A stretch of 64,000 bases of DNA from Dactylorhiza incarnata (Eukaryota > Streptophyta > Magnoliopsida > Asparagales > Orchidaceae). The notes beneath the pieces were generated by a model. It had not been told where the DNA came from and ran no database searches. It saw only the letters and a list, made by a program, of their open reading frames with translations. The first letter of the stretch is position 1. Each line of letters begins with the position of its first letter. Position numbers and translations under genes: made by a program. The stretch spans positions 1,116,001 to 1,180,000 of the forward strand of contig JAWHQI010000064.1 in NCBI GenBank assembly GCA_033032865.1. Direction: 5' to 3'. Positions 11,593 through 23,012 of the stretch are shown in pieces.

Positions 11593-11737
11593 CTCCATAA
11601 TTGGGGAGCGCCCCCACTCCCCAATTGGGGATTTTCGTAATTCCCCAATTGGGTAGTGGGCATAACTCCCCAATTGGGGAGTTCGGCCCATTCAGCACTC
11701 CCCAATTGGGGAGTGCCGAGCACCCCCAATGGGAGAG
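11593..11737. repeat. Array of six palindromes CTCCCCAATTGGGGAG
   Basis: Palindromes centred near 11600, 11623, 11648, 11673, 11705 and 11730. The best are the 16-mer at 11666-11681 and the 20-mer CACTCCCCAATTGGGGAGTG at 11696-11715, both perfect. The others have one or a few changes. Spacing is about 23-32 bp. Confidence 0.9.
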
Positions 11738-11843
11738 TTGCGCGACGGTCTCCGAGCGGGACGTGCGTCCCCCCTTACTTAGGCACCGTTCTCATGCCTC
11801 CCACAACGACGCAAACCATCGCTCCTCACCACCGTGATTGGCG

Positions 11844-12274
11844 TGCCCACAAGGTCTTTGCGCTCACGACACGTTCACAACACCTTTGCGCTCACGACAT
11901 GCTCATAACGCATCCGCGCTCACGATGCGCTCCCTACGCCTCCATGTTTGCGACATGCTCAGAATGCCTCCGCGTTTTCGGCGCGCTCAGAACGTCTCCA
12001 CATTCGGGGCATGCTCAGAATGCCCCCGCATTCACGCCGCGCTCAGAATGCCTCCGCGTTCGTGGCACGCTCAAAAGGCCTCCGCGTTCGTGGCACACTC
12101 AAAATGCCTCCTCATTCACGACGCGCTCAGAACGTCTCCCCGTTCACGGAACACTCAGAACGCCTCCGCATTCGCGGTATGCGTCGAACGCCTGCACACG
12201 CGCTGAATGCCTCCGCGTTCGCGGCATGCGCCGAACGCCTACACTAGCATTGAACACCTTCGCATTCACGACGC
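11844..12274 (+). repeat. 28-bp minisatellite, about 15 units
   Basis: The unit is about GCTCAGAATGCCTCCGCGTT followed by an eight-base CG-rich end. Most units are exactly 28 bp; one is about 19 bp. Because 28 is one more than a multiple of three, the same repeated peptide appears in all three forward frames, which explains several overlapping open frames of 80-220 codons here. Confidence 0.92.
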
Positions 12275-12968
12275 GCGCAACAGTTAACTTTCTTAACTTC
12301 CCAGATTGCAGGTTTCGTTCGTTGTTGTAATCGCCGTCAACGATGCTGCCCGAACTTCCAGGACTTCTCGGAGGGCAAGACGGTCATATCCGAAAAGTGC
12401 CGATCCGTGTACTCCAGATCGACGAACGTGATTCACCCGTTAGGTGATTACAGTGATTACGACTATGAAATTATCAGACTACCTTTGTCCAAAACTATAA
12501 AAGGAGCTCAGAGCCCTAATTTGAAAACACATTTCCTTCAGCGCCTGAGAGAGCTCCCTCGAAGATCTTTCAATGTTCTCCTTCAGCATTTGAAGAATCC
12601 TTCGAAGATCTCCTTCGGTATTCGAAGATCTCCTTCCCCTTCGAAGGTGACTTGAAGATCTCCTTTAGGCTCTTGAAGATCTCGTTCATCCATAGAGATT
12701 TTTATCATTCTCATTCTTCTCCGCACCCCTTGCAACGAGTGGTGGCATGTCACCCTCTTGCATTATACAACTTGTTATGCCTAAAGATATAGTGAATTTG
12801 GTCAGCAACGATCTGGCCCCATGGTTTTTCATCCTTTTTGGATTTTCCACGTTAAAAAGTCTTCTTGCTTACTGTTGGTCTCAACTTTGACTGTTTGCGC
12901 GCTTGACTCACTCTAGTGTTGAGACGGTTCAATTCGATCAGAAAACGAGAGCGTCGAGCGAGCCGCAA
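12275..12968 (+). mobile_element. LTR tail related to the Tat-type gypsy LTR at 26610-27540
   Basis: The order of landmarks matches the right half of the 26610-27540 LTR: a GGGCAAGACGGTCAT block, a TATA box TATAAAAG at 12496-12503, repeated GAAGATCTCCTT motifs, an ACGAGTGG..CTCTTGC segment, TTTTTGGATTTTCCACG then TTAAAAAGTC, and a GACTGTTTGCGCGCTTG block near the end. The 3' end is placed near 12968 by this comparison. I see no coding domains attached, so a solo or truncated LTR is likely. Confidence 0.6.
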
Positions 12969-13411
12969 TAACCTTAAATCCTAAAATGTTCGATCCTCGA
13001 TCTCTATATGAACCTCCATGCATGTAAGTTTAGGTGATGGGGATGTTAACTCTTAATTTTGCATGTTCTTCGTCTCAATAACTCTTCCATGCTCATTACT
13101 TTTAATCCTTAATTATTCTGAGTTGGATTCACTGATGATTTGCTTATTTTCGCCCGAGTCGGGCACTGCCTTGTGTCGAGTCTTGACTCTTGAGTTCTCG
13201 TTTTGATGCTTCGTATTTTCCTAATCCAATTAAGACACCCAAGTCATCCAAAGTAAAACCTCTGGTCATTTTTGGGAGAATAGCGACGACTGTAAACTCG
13301 AGCGGTTATAAAACATACAAGGAGTGTTTAGATATGTGATGGCACAAGCGCTAGGTTTCAAATGATGCTTTTGGCAAAAAACACCACCACTATCGTACAA
13401 GTGATAAAACT
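12969..13411. other. Intergenic sequence, nothing recognised
   Basis: No ORF, repeat or element terminus found in this stretch. Confidence 0.4.
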
Positions 13412-13414
13412 TTA

Positions 13415-13944
13415 GGCTCCGTTCGTTTCGCGGGTTTTACACGGAGGGTTTTGGTTTTGGTCAAAAACCAAAATTTTGTAGGTTTTGGTTTTGGTCAAAA
13501 ACCAAAAAAATTTGTTCGTTTGCACCCATGGTTTTGCATGAAGGTTTTGAAAAATAAATTTTGAAAAATAAATTTGCGGATAATCATTACTAGGGTCCAA
13601 AACATAATCATTACTATGGCCAAAATGATGATGATGAACTCTGGCCACAATGATGATGAACAGTGTCAAAATTATCCCAAAACCCATCTAAATAGGTAAG
13701 TTTTGGGCATAGAAGGATTTTTCAAAAAGCAAAATCCATGGGTTTTGGGCCAAAACCAATCCCCTCTTTTAAAATAAGCAAACGAACACTAAAATTGATT
13801 TTGGTCAAACACCTTTCTCCAAAACCCATAGGTTTTCTGTGAATGCCAATTCCATCCTAAAAAATGTCAAACGAACAAAAAAATTAGTTTTGATATACCC
13901 AAAACCAAAACCTTCCTCTCAAAACTCGCAAAACGAACGGAGTC
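13415..13944. mobile_element. Tourist-like MITE, 530 bp
   Basis: The ends are inverted: GGCTCCGTTCGTTTCGCGGG at the left and, read inward from the right, GACTCCGTTCGTTTTGCGAG. The similarity continues through a GGTTTTGGTTTTGG block. Both sides carry TTA (13412-13414 and 13945-13947), the target-site duplication expected for PIF/Harbinger-derived Tourist elements. There is no transposase, so it is non-autonomous. Confidence 0.82.
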
Positions 13945-13947
13945 TTA

Positions 13948-14280
13948 GTAGATTTGACTTAAGCCACTGCTAGTTAAATTTGAGCTAAAAAGTTGTCGTG
14001 AAAAATTCAAACATAGATAAATCATCATCATTGTGTTTTTAGAAAGCATTCATAGTATTTCAAAGAGCAAAAAGGCTTCGACGTAAATCAAAGATACAAT
14101 GTGTCATTTCATCGTTTAGGCTATGTCAGGCAGGGTGACTCATCCTCCGCGCTCCAATGGATCGAATCCGTTATTACGGCTCCACCCTAATTTGGCTGAA
14201 TCGCTGCTCAGATTTGATCAATTGAACACTTCAAATCAACGAATATGCACTCATTGCGCCCGCCTCCACCAATCATAGCC
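13948..14280. other. Intergenic sequence, nothing recognised
   Basis: No gene or element terminus is supported here. Confidence 0.4.
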
Positions 14281-14283
14281 TTA

Positions 14284-14453
14284 GGCTCTATTTGGCACGG
14301 TGGTGGTAGTCGTGAACGCGTTGGTTAAGAACCGTCGTTCGTGACCGCCCAATCTCACATAAGGATCATCCACTTTTATGTTCAAAACTAAATTTTGCAT
14401 GCCATGCCTAATGGGGCCTTAATCATCCACAAAATGCCACGCCAAACGGAGTC
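14284..14453. mobile_element. Short Tourist-like MITE, 170 bp
   Basis: Left end GGCTCTATTTGGCACGGTGG; right end read inward GACTCCGTTTGGCGTGGCA. Flanked by TTA at 14281-14283 and 14454-14456. The interior (GTGGATGA, GAACATAAAA-type words) resembles the element at 30825-31056 in inverse orientation. Confidence 0.75.
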
Positions 14454-14456
14454 TTA

Positions 14457-14868
14457 GGCAAACGAGGCTCTGTTTGTTTTAACTGTTGCTGATGAAAAAG
14501 GAGATAATGGAAATGGAGTTTGAAAAAGGAGCTCTTTTGAGAAAATGGACTTTGCAATAAAAATCTGTTTGTGTAAAAATGAATTTTGCATGGTTGTTCG
14601 AAAAGCAATGCATAAAAACTGCTTGTTAAAACTGAGTTTTGTAAAATATTTTTTTAAAATGCAAAACCATAAACAGTTTACGAAATAAAATAAAATATTA
14701 AAGTTTTTTAAACTTACAAGACAAAAAAAGTAACAATTTTTTTTCTCGGTGGCTAGTCCACTGCTTATTCATCGCGCTCCTATATATCACTTAAAATAGT
14801 GAATACGTAAATAGTTTATATTAGTCAAATATTGTGTCAATCAATGCCATGAATTGCATTGTTTAAAT
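14457..14868. other. AT-rich sequence, possibly a third MITE remnant
   Basis: Starts GAGGCTCTGTTTGTTTTAAC, close to the MITE termini next door, but no matching right end was found. The rest is A/T-rich with no gene. Confidence 0.35.
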
Positions 14869-15148
14869 TGTTGGGTATGACCCGCCATCCACGTTGTTGG
14901 ATGGGGCAGCCCAGGCGCACCATGGTTGGCTCCTGGCATGGGTTCAGGGGAACTCCAATGGTACATTTTAGTGCAAGGGAGACGGGCTGGCTCTGGGCAT
15001 GAGTACATGAGTGTTCCGGACACAGTTTAGTGCGAGTGAGCCATGTGAACAATTTGATCGGTTTTGCTTGATAATAATAAAGGAGTTTGTAGCGCCTTTT
15101 CTAACACTTCGGGGTTTGGGGATAATTGGTAGGCGCAACTCCCTAACA
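14869..15148 (+). mobile_element. LTR 1 (280 bp) of a miniature LTR structure
   Basis: Begins TGTTGGGTATGACCCGCC and ends CTCCCTAACA. It is closely similar to 15213-15479. It is followed by a primer-binding-site-like word GTATCAGAACC, as after plant LTRs that use initiator tRNA-Met. Confidence 0.85.
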
Positions 15149-15212
15149 TTCGTATCAGAACCGGAGGGAGGTCATGTGTTCGATCCCCCTAGATGGCGTT
15201 CCAGGGGGAGTT
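15149..15212 (+). mobile_element. 64-bp internal segment of TRIM/SMART-like element
   Basis: Only 64 bp separate the two LTRs. They hold a degenerate primer binding site at the left (CGTATCAGAACC), a GTTCGATCC word in the middle and a polypurine tract (CCAGGGGGAG) at the right, which is the minimal content of TRIM or SMART elements. No coding capacity. Confidence 0.75.
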
Positions 15213-15479
15213 TGTTGGGTGTGACCCGCCATCCAGGTTGTTGGATGGGGCAGCCCAGGTGCACCATGGTTGGCTCCTGGCATGGGTGCAGGGGTACGGT
15301 TTAGTGCAAGGGAGCCGGGTTGGCTCTGGGCATGAGTACATGGGAGTTTCAAGCACGGTTTAGTGCGGGAGCCATGAGAACAATTTGACTGGTCCTGCTT
15401 GATAATAATAAAAAAGTTGGTAGTGTCTTTCCTAACACTCCTGGGTTTTGGGATTGTTGGTATGTGCCACTCCCTAACA
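15213..15479 (+). mobile_element. LTR 2 (267 bp), shared with a downstream copia gag
   Basis: Begins TGTTGGGTGTGACCCGCC and ends CTCCCTAACA. It is followed at once by GTGGTATTAGAGC, a primer-binding-site-like word, and then by copia gag sequence. So it can serve both as the right LTR of the miniature element and as the 5' LTR of a longer copia element. Confidence 0.85.
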
Positions 15480-15669
15480 GTGGTATTAGAGCTAGGTTCG
15501 TCTCAGATCGTCGGGCTATTGGAAAAGATGGAGAAAACACAAGAATGGTTAGCATGAATGACAAGAATTGGAATATCTGAAAGCCACGGATGAAGGATCT
15601 ATTATATTGCAAGGATCTTTATACTCCACTGTTAGGGAGGTCGGCTACCACATTGTATGAGGTAGAGTG
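15480..15669 (+). pseudogene. Copia gag, first part (split by solo LTR)
   Basis: After the primer-binding-site-like word the sequence encodes a copia gag N-terminal region with the block MKDLLYCKDLYTPLLG, preceded by an in-frame TGA. It ends at 15669, where a solo LTR enters. The reading continues at 20155. Confidence 0.72.
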
Positions 15670-18600
15670 TGTAACATACCTGTTCCTTCTAGACCCCTTT
15701 GTGTTAGGGTTAAGACTTTGGTAGTGACTAGGGGACATGGGATGACCCTAGGCTAGGTTGAACCTAAGTAAATTGCTAGGAGCACCCTAAAGTTGCTTAA
15801 GGTCAATATAGGTCAATTCAACACTAATTGGCTCAATTAGGTTTCTCATGGTCAAATTGACTCTACCCTTGGCCTTATGATGTCGTAGGGGACCCAATAG
15901 ATCCAAAAGCCTCATCATGGGGCCACCAATTTGACCAAAGTCAAACCTAAGCCAAATTTGATCAAACCCACTCCATTTGGATAAATTGGCCCAATTGGGG
16001 CACCACCATGTTGTAAGGGACCCAAGACACACCCCTTGGACCAATCAACCCATCAGTTGACCAAGTCAACTTCTCAAGTCAACCTTGGTCAAACCTAGAC
16101 TAAAGAAGGAGATTTTAGCCCAAGTGGATTTCAATGGGCTAAGGCTTGGACCAAGGCCCATCCTACAACCCACAGCTTATTAATTTAATCATTATGGTTA
16201 GGGGAAATTAAGGGTTTAATTGTTTAAGAAAAATATTAAATTAATAATTTAATTGATGGTGTAATGAAGGGATTAATGGGTGGAGGCCATGAGTCACTCC
16301 ATTCACCTCCCCTAAGCATCCATTGGGATTCCCTGATGTTTGAGATTCATCTTCCCATCAGTTCCAGCCCACAGCCATCAAGAGAGGGGCCATTAATTAA
16401 TGGCATGGCCGAAATCCCCCCATATACAACCCCCCCATTCTCACTTCCGACCCACCCATCACCTTCAAAATATCCTTGGTAGTCGAAATGATATATTGGA
16501 TCAAAGGTTTGGGTGGAGGATCGAGAAATTAGGCAAGCTCGCCGGAGAGGTGAAAAGCAACGGCCAACCGCCACCACCGCCGTCGTCGGACCCCAGTCAA
16601 GGTCCACTTCTCCTCCTCTCCCCTTGTGTTAGCATCCTAGATCGATTAGGAGAGACATCGGGCTCAATTGAGCCCGATCCCACGAGAGAAAATTCAGATT
16701 TTCATGAAAAAAATGGTGTTCGGGTTCACCGCAATCGACCTCTCCGGCGGCCGTGCCGCTGCCCGACGATAGCCACCACCTCAACGGAGGTGGTGGTGGA
16801 GGTGGCCGGCCAGGGAGGTGGCCGGATGGCCGACGGTAGCTCTTGGAAAGCTTCAGGATGGGAGAATCGTGGTTGTAGGCTAGAGCTTGAAGACGAAATC
16901 GTGGCCCTCCATCTTCCTGTACAGATTATAAAAATTATGATTATTTAATGTTATAATTTCTCCTAGGAATGCACGTTTTTGAAACTGAAAATTAAATCGC
17001 TTACATGCCTTCTCAGGAAAGGGAGCCAGAGACAAAAGTTGTAGATCTTTGTGTCTAGTTTAATTTAAAATTGATTTGAGCCGATTTGGCCTACTGGTTT
17101 GACCGCAACACTCAGTTTGGTGCAAGAGGTCATAAGGTTGACCAAAAATAAAAATGGGTGCCCCCACTAAACTACTCATCCAAATGCTTTGAAATTTGGA
17201 CCATAGGCTAGATATACCCTTACCCTCAACATATCCAAAAATGAAAATTTTTGAAGGACCATTTTCTATAGTTTTTGTAGAAATTTAATAAAACATTTAT
17301 GATTTAATTTTAGGGTCTAGAGACCTCAAAACCACCCAATATTTTGTTTGTTGACCATTAGGGTCATGACATGACTCTGGTAAGAATTCCATCCCAATTG
17401 GGGTTGATATGCCCTAAAACCCTAGTTTGAACCCTAGGGTTGCTCATTTGAGCATTGTGAAGGACAATGGGTCATATGTCCTTGGAATGACTTGAAACTT
17501 GGTAGGTAGTTTCTTGAGGTGGAAATAAGCCCTGGATAATTTTGTTAGAATTTTTAGTGACTTTAATCCCCACTGAATTGCTTATTATTTAATTAGGTCA
17601 CCTTCTTTCAAAATGAAATTACGTGTCCATACATGCTAGAATGATTATGAAACTTTGTCAGTGAGTTTATATTGATGATATTATTCTCTGATAATTTTGC
17701 TATGAATTTTAGATTGATATATATATATATATATATATAGTACTTCATTAACAACCCCCAATATTTGCCCTAGTTGTAAGAAAAATAAATATGGGTTTAA
17801 TACTCACTGGAAAATTATGAAACTTAGTCAGAGGATTTTTGTTAGGGAAAACATATGATCTGTAAATTTTGGTATAATTTTTAGAAGAATTTACAAGTAG
17901 GTTCCTTCACAAAATGTCCTAGGTTGGACTTTCATTAAATCAATTATTTGGGTGATAAAATGAATTTTAAATATTATTATTTCTGGCCAATAGACTTTTC
18001 TGGTCATTATAGACCTATGGTAATTTTATCATGATTTTTGGATGAATAATTTTAGTACTTCTTTCACGATCCTATTTATTTGGTTAATTGTTCAATATTT
18101 TATTTGGAGGTCAAAACCTTTCTGGAAAATAATCTTATCTAGTATTTGCTGTTGTTTTGATGTTATGGATTTTTGGAAGTTTTATCAAGGTCATTGCTAG
18201 TCCTAATCTCATACTTCATGTTCAAATCCATAGGTGGTCTAAGTTTAGAAAAAATATTTTAATGGTCAAATTAATTAGGAAAATTATAAGTTTCTGATAG
18301 TAAGCTTAAAATGTTATGATAGACCCTCAATAATAATCATAGAGCTTTTGGATGAATATTTGGAATACTCCCTTTCATACACATCATGTAGTTCAGTTGG
18401 TCTGCACTTAGTGAAATGGTAGAATAGTGGTATAACCAGGTAGGCCCTACTTGGGGGGTAAAGTAGATGGTGTACCTAAACTAGTTAAGTTTGGATGAGG
18501 TCACCAGTACGAGCCAAGGGTGAGAGTGCCCGGATAGTGAAAGGACAAGGTTGTACTCGGGATTGACGATAGATCGTCCTTCCCTTGGGAGGTCATAAAA

Positions 18601-20154
18601 CACTTAGGGTAGTTCAAGTGTAATGGTAAGAGGGGTATGGTTATGGGTAATTACCAACAATAGTAAGTGTCTTGAAAAGGGAGATTTGAGGTTCAGCCCA
18701 TCGTAGCTCCTAGTAATGTTGCGACCCCCTCACATGGTAGTCCTCAGGAAGTCCAAGATTGACCCTAAACAGTAGGATTAAATTGTTAAGCAAGATAAAC
18801 TCTTAATAATTTACATTCACACACCCTGTTGTTATGGGAGATTAGCCTGGTTTATCCTCACGAGCGGTAGGCTCGATGGTTATAGAGACAGACTGGTTAG
18901 TCCGGCGAGCCAGTGACTCGGAAGGTTGCTGTGACGGACGGGTTAGTCCGGGGAGCCGAGGGCTCGGAGATTTCTAAATATTCATGGTTGCATGTGCATA
19001 AAGGTGGAGGGTCTTTGATATTGGACGGTCGTTCATACCGACGTCGATACGTTGACTCGACAAGTGTGGTTTTGCACTTGGTCAAGGAAAGACTGGTGGA
19101 CCAGCTAACAAGAGTACGCAGGCGCTCCGCTGTTGTGTTCTTTGCGTTGAGGCGTACGAAGGTCTGGGATAGATAGTGTGAATGCCGACCTAGAGGTGGG
19201 CGAGAACCAACCCACCTCCTCAGTTTGCCACTATGGGAGGTACCTGAGAGTTTAGCTAACTCCAAAAGGGGGAACTAAAGGTCTATGCGCATAGAGTCGG
19301 GTGCGTGAGTTGCACTTGTGTGAGCATCATTATTAAACTTACATAGCATATCATGTCATACATAAACATTGCATTAAACTCTTACCCCTATCGTATAACT
19401 TGGTATGAGACTTTTTATACGATAGGTGTTGCAAAACGACCCCTTAATTTATAAGTTTGTATGAGCATTCTTATAGTTTAAGGTTACTTATGTTACTTAT
19501 GTGGTAGCCTGTTCTTATCTTACTGTTTACCTTACCATATTTATAATACTGGTAGTTCTCTTTATATATGTACTCATGTTAGTGTAGTTCCGATGTCATC
19601 TGCTTGATCTACTTACTACCCTAAAACCCCTTCCTTTCCTCCTCTCCGCACGGTGCCTAGGAGTCACAGGGGGAGGGGGGGAGACAGTGGCTTAGTCTTT
19701 TGACTAACGGTCAGTGGACCATATCATTTTAGGAGCTCAAGGATATGCATCAGTCGCATGAGGATGCATGATATGAGGAGCAGTTGCGGTGCATTACCAC
19801 TATTACACGACGACATGTTGAGGATAGTCTTTTGTTGCTTCCGCTTAGCTGTTGAGAGATGTGTGAGAGAGTTTATATTGTATTAGACATGTACGGGGCC
19901 TAAGCCCATTTACTCTCTTTTCTTACTTTATACTCATTGTGGATTATTGCTCATTTATATATATTGATGTTGAGCTGTGATCTGTGGACTTGTGATACAT
20001 ATGTTCTTTTGTTGGCTTACTGTGATGTGATCATTTTAGCCGATAGGACCGGCATCGTGCGGTGGCGTCTAACCTGATAGTTGGAGTCACTGTAAGGCGA
20101 CGGTTCTGGGCATAAGACCCGGTTGTGAAGCAAAAAAAAAATTGGGGTCTTACA
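15670..20154 (+). mobile_element. Giant solo LTR (4485 bp), Del/Tekay-type, inserted in copia gag
   Basis: Begins TGTAACATACC and ends GGGGTCTTACA. The flanks are GAGTG (15665-15669) and GCGTG (20155-20159), a target-site duplication with one mismatch. The same termini and the same internal order recur in the minus-strand LTR at 57293-62515, which is joined to a Del/Tekay integrase, and that identifies the family. Internal landmarks: a run of long CCAATTGGNCAAATTGACC-rich text at 15780-16130, a GC-rich island at 16560-16900, an (AT)n tract near 17718-17740, and GGTTAGTCCGG repeats near 18893-18960. No pol remains, so it is a solo LTR from unequal recombination. Confidence 0.85.
16560..16900 (+). 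promoter_or_regulatory. GC-rich island of the giant LTR with a 22-bp palindrome
   Basis: A CCACCGCCGTCGTCGG-rich stretch followed by a perfect palindrome with core GGGCTCAATTGAGCCC (16657-16678) and a GGAGGTGGTGG stretch. Related islands occur in the other LTR copies near 21600-21900, 56380-56760 and, inverted, 60900-61150. It may be the promoter-leader part of the LTR; this is inference. The 182-codon frame across it is not conserved between copies. Confidence 0.55.
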
Positions 20155-20440
20155 GCGTGGAAGAAGATGGATAGGAGGGCAGTGAGATTTATTCAGCAGT
20201 TGCTAGATGATTCTGTCTTCCATCATGTATACACTGATTCATCGACTCAGTCTTTATGGAGAATGCTTGAAGTATTGTATGAGAGGAATACTGTGGGCAA
20301 CAAGGCTTTCCTGATCAGAAACTTGTGAACTTGAAGTACGAGGAGGGTTCTGAGATGACAGAGCATCTGAATCTTTCCTAGAGCATCATCAATCAGTTGG
20401 AGGCCAAGAAGATCACTCTTGGAGATGACCATAGGCTAAT
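20155..20440 (+). pseudogene. Copia gag, second part
   Basis: Continues the gag interrupted at 15669: WKKMDRRAVRFIQQLLDDS, then SLWRMLEVLYERNT and NKAFLIRNL, all typical of copia gag (UBN2-type). A TGA follows at about 20326-20328 and a TAG near 20378-20380, with gag-like residues continuing after both. The similarity ends near 20440, where another LTR fragment begins. Confidence 0.78.
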
Positions 20441-23012
20441 ATTTTGGTCGTGACTAGGGGTCATGAGATGACCCTAGGCTAGGTTGAACCTAGGCAAATT
20501 GCTAGGAGCACCCCAAAGGTGCATAAGTCAATCTAGGTCAATTCACATTCCATTGAGCTCACCACCTCAACACAATCTCACCAATGTGTCTTTAACCCTA
20601 AGAGAGGCCTGAGTGACTCAAAAGAACCACCACAGGGACATCAATTTGCCCAAGTTGACCAGTGTCATTTAGGTCAATATAGGCCAATCCTTCACAAATA
20701 GGTCCAATTGACAGGGCAAATTATGAAATTGACCTCTCCAACACATCCCTAACCCTAAGGAGGAGCCAGTTGACCAGTCAACCCATGAATTGGTAGGCCA
20801 ATTGCATGGGTTTGACCAAAGTCAACTTAAGGTCAACATGGGTCAATTCAACCTAATTGGCTCAATTAGGCTTCTCATGCAAATTGACTCTACCCTTGGC
20901 CTTATGATGTCATAGGGGACCCAATTGACCCAAAAGCCTCATAACGGGGCCACCAATTTGACCAATTTGACCAAAGTCAAGCCTAAGCCAATTTAGGTCA
21001 AGCCTACACCTTTTGGATAAATTGGCCCAATTGGGGTATCACCATGACCCAACCAACTTTGGGTGGTGTTAATGGACCCAAGACATACCCCTTGGACCAG
21101 TCAACCCATCAGTTGACCAAGTCAACACCTCAAGTCCACCTTGGTCAAACCTAGCCTAAAGAAGGAGAATTAAGCCCAAGTTGTTTTCAATGGGCTAAGG
21201 CTTGGACCAAGGCCCATCCTACAACCCATTAGGACTAATTATTTTATTTTATCTGATTAAATGGGTTTAGTGGTGGAATTAATGAATTTTCCCCTTAATG
21301 AAGAGAGAGAAAGAGAGAGAGAGAGAGAAGGGAGTAATGGATGGAGGCCATGGGGCACACTCTTCCTCTTCCCCAAGCCCTCCATTCATCTCCCCTGATG
21401 CTTGGGAGGAGATTCCCCATCAATTCCAGCCCACAACCATCAAGGAGGAGACATTAATGCCATGGACGAAATCCTCCTCCTCAAATTCCCCCTATACAAC
21501 CCTCCCCATTCAAATCTAACTCCACCATTAGATTCAAAAGGTGAATAGCAGTCGAAATTATGTATTGGATCGAAGGTTTTGGTGGAGAATCAAGGATTCG
21601 GCAAGGAGGAGCTTGGAGGCGTCTGGAAATGGCACACCACCGCTGCCACCGTCGTCGGGCTCCAATAAAGGTCCGCTTCTCCTCCCCTCCTTCTGTGCTA
21701 GATCAAGTGAGGAGATCGGGGAAATTCCATGGAAATTTGGAGTTGCGAGTTCGCCGGAAACGACATCTCCGGCGGCCGTGCCACCACCCAACGATAGCCA
21801 CCACCTAAACGGAGGTGGTGGTAGTGGTGGACAGCCAGGGAGGTGGTCGGGTGGCCGAGAAATGACCATAGAAGAGGCTACAGGTCGGGTAATCACGGCC
21901 GTCGGCTGCTTGGGAAAAATGAGCCAATGCCCTCCATTTATTTGTACAAGAAGATTTTTTTTGTAATACATTAAATGTTTATTTTTAATGTTTGTATTTT
22001 GATCGAGTGTTGATCCAAAAGGTTGAAGGCCTTAGATGTCTTTTCAGGAAAAGTAGCCAAAGATAAAAGTTGTAGATCTTTATGTCTAGTTTAATTTAAA
22101 CTTGATTTGAGCCGAATTGGCCCACTGGTTTGACCGCACCACTCACTTTGGTGCAAGGTGCCATAAGGTCGACCAGAAATTAAAATGGCTGCTCCCACTA
22201 AACTACTCATCCAAATGCTTTGAAATTTGAACCATTGGCTAGATATACCCTTACCCTCTACATATCCAAAAATGAGAATTTTTCGAGGACCTTTTTTATA
22301 GTTTTTGTAGAAATTTAATAAAACACATATGATTTAATTTTAGGGTCTGGAGACTTCAAAACCACCCAATATTTTGATGGTTGACCATTAGAGTCATGAA
22401 ATGACTCCGGTCAAAATTCCATCCCAATTGGGTTTGATTTGATTAGGTAACATAGTGATTCAAATTTTGTCAAACTAGGGGAAATTAGGTCAAAAGTGCA
22501 CTTGATGGATTTGAGGGGTCAATCCTCATCCAAATGTTATGAAACCTTGGACACTACCTTGTTAACACATATAGCACTCTCACAAGTGGTTTTGGGTGAT
22601 TTGGGGTTGATATGCTCTAAAACCCAAGTTGAACCCTATGGTTGCTCATTTGAGCATTGTGAAGGACATGAGGTCACATGTCCTTGGAATGACTTGAAAC
22701 TTGGTAGGTAGTTTCATGGGGTGGAAATAAGCCCTGGATAATTTTGCTAGAATTTTTAGTAACTTTAATCCCCACTGAATTGCTTATTATTTAATTAGAT
22801 CACCTTCCTTCAAAATAAAATTACATGTCTATACATGCTAGGATGATTATGAAACTTTGTCAGTGAGTTTATATTGATGATATTATTCTCTGATAATTTT
22901 GATATGAATTTTGGATTAATATATATAGTACTTCATTCACAACCCCCAATATTTTTCCTAGTTTAAGAAATTAATTATGAGTTTAATACTCACTGGAAAA
23001 TTATGAAACTGG
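20441..23012 (+). mobile_element. Partial second copy of the giant LTR
   Basis: Collinear with 15713-17815 of the solo LTR (starting GTGACTAGGGG and AGGCTAGGTTGAACCTAG), but it lacks the first 45 or so bases and all of the right half. It has about 250 bp near 20550-20800 that the solo copy lacks, plus a (GA)n tract at 21300-21330. It stops at 23012 within the phrase CTGGAAAATTATGAAACT, which the solo copy carries on past. Confidence 0.8.

Noticed and set aside
11656..12330. Overlapping ORFs of 82-224 codons
   Set aside because: Produced by the 28-bp repeat, which reads alike in every frame.
15149..15212. tRNA gene suggested by GTTCGATCC
   Set aside because: Only a B-box-like word; no cloverleaf arms or A box. 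It is the interior of the miniature LTR element.
16400..16948. 182-codon ORF in the giant LTR island
   Set aside because: Not preserved in the other LTR copies; composed of low-complexity CCG/GGT sequence.
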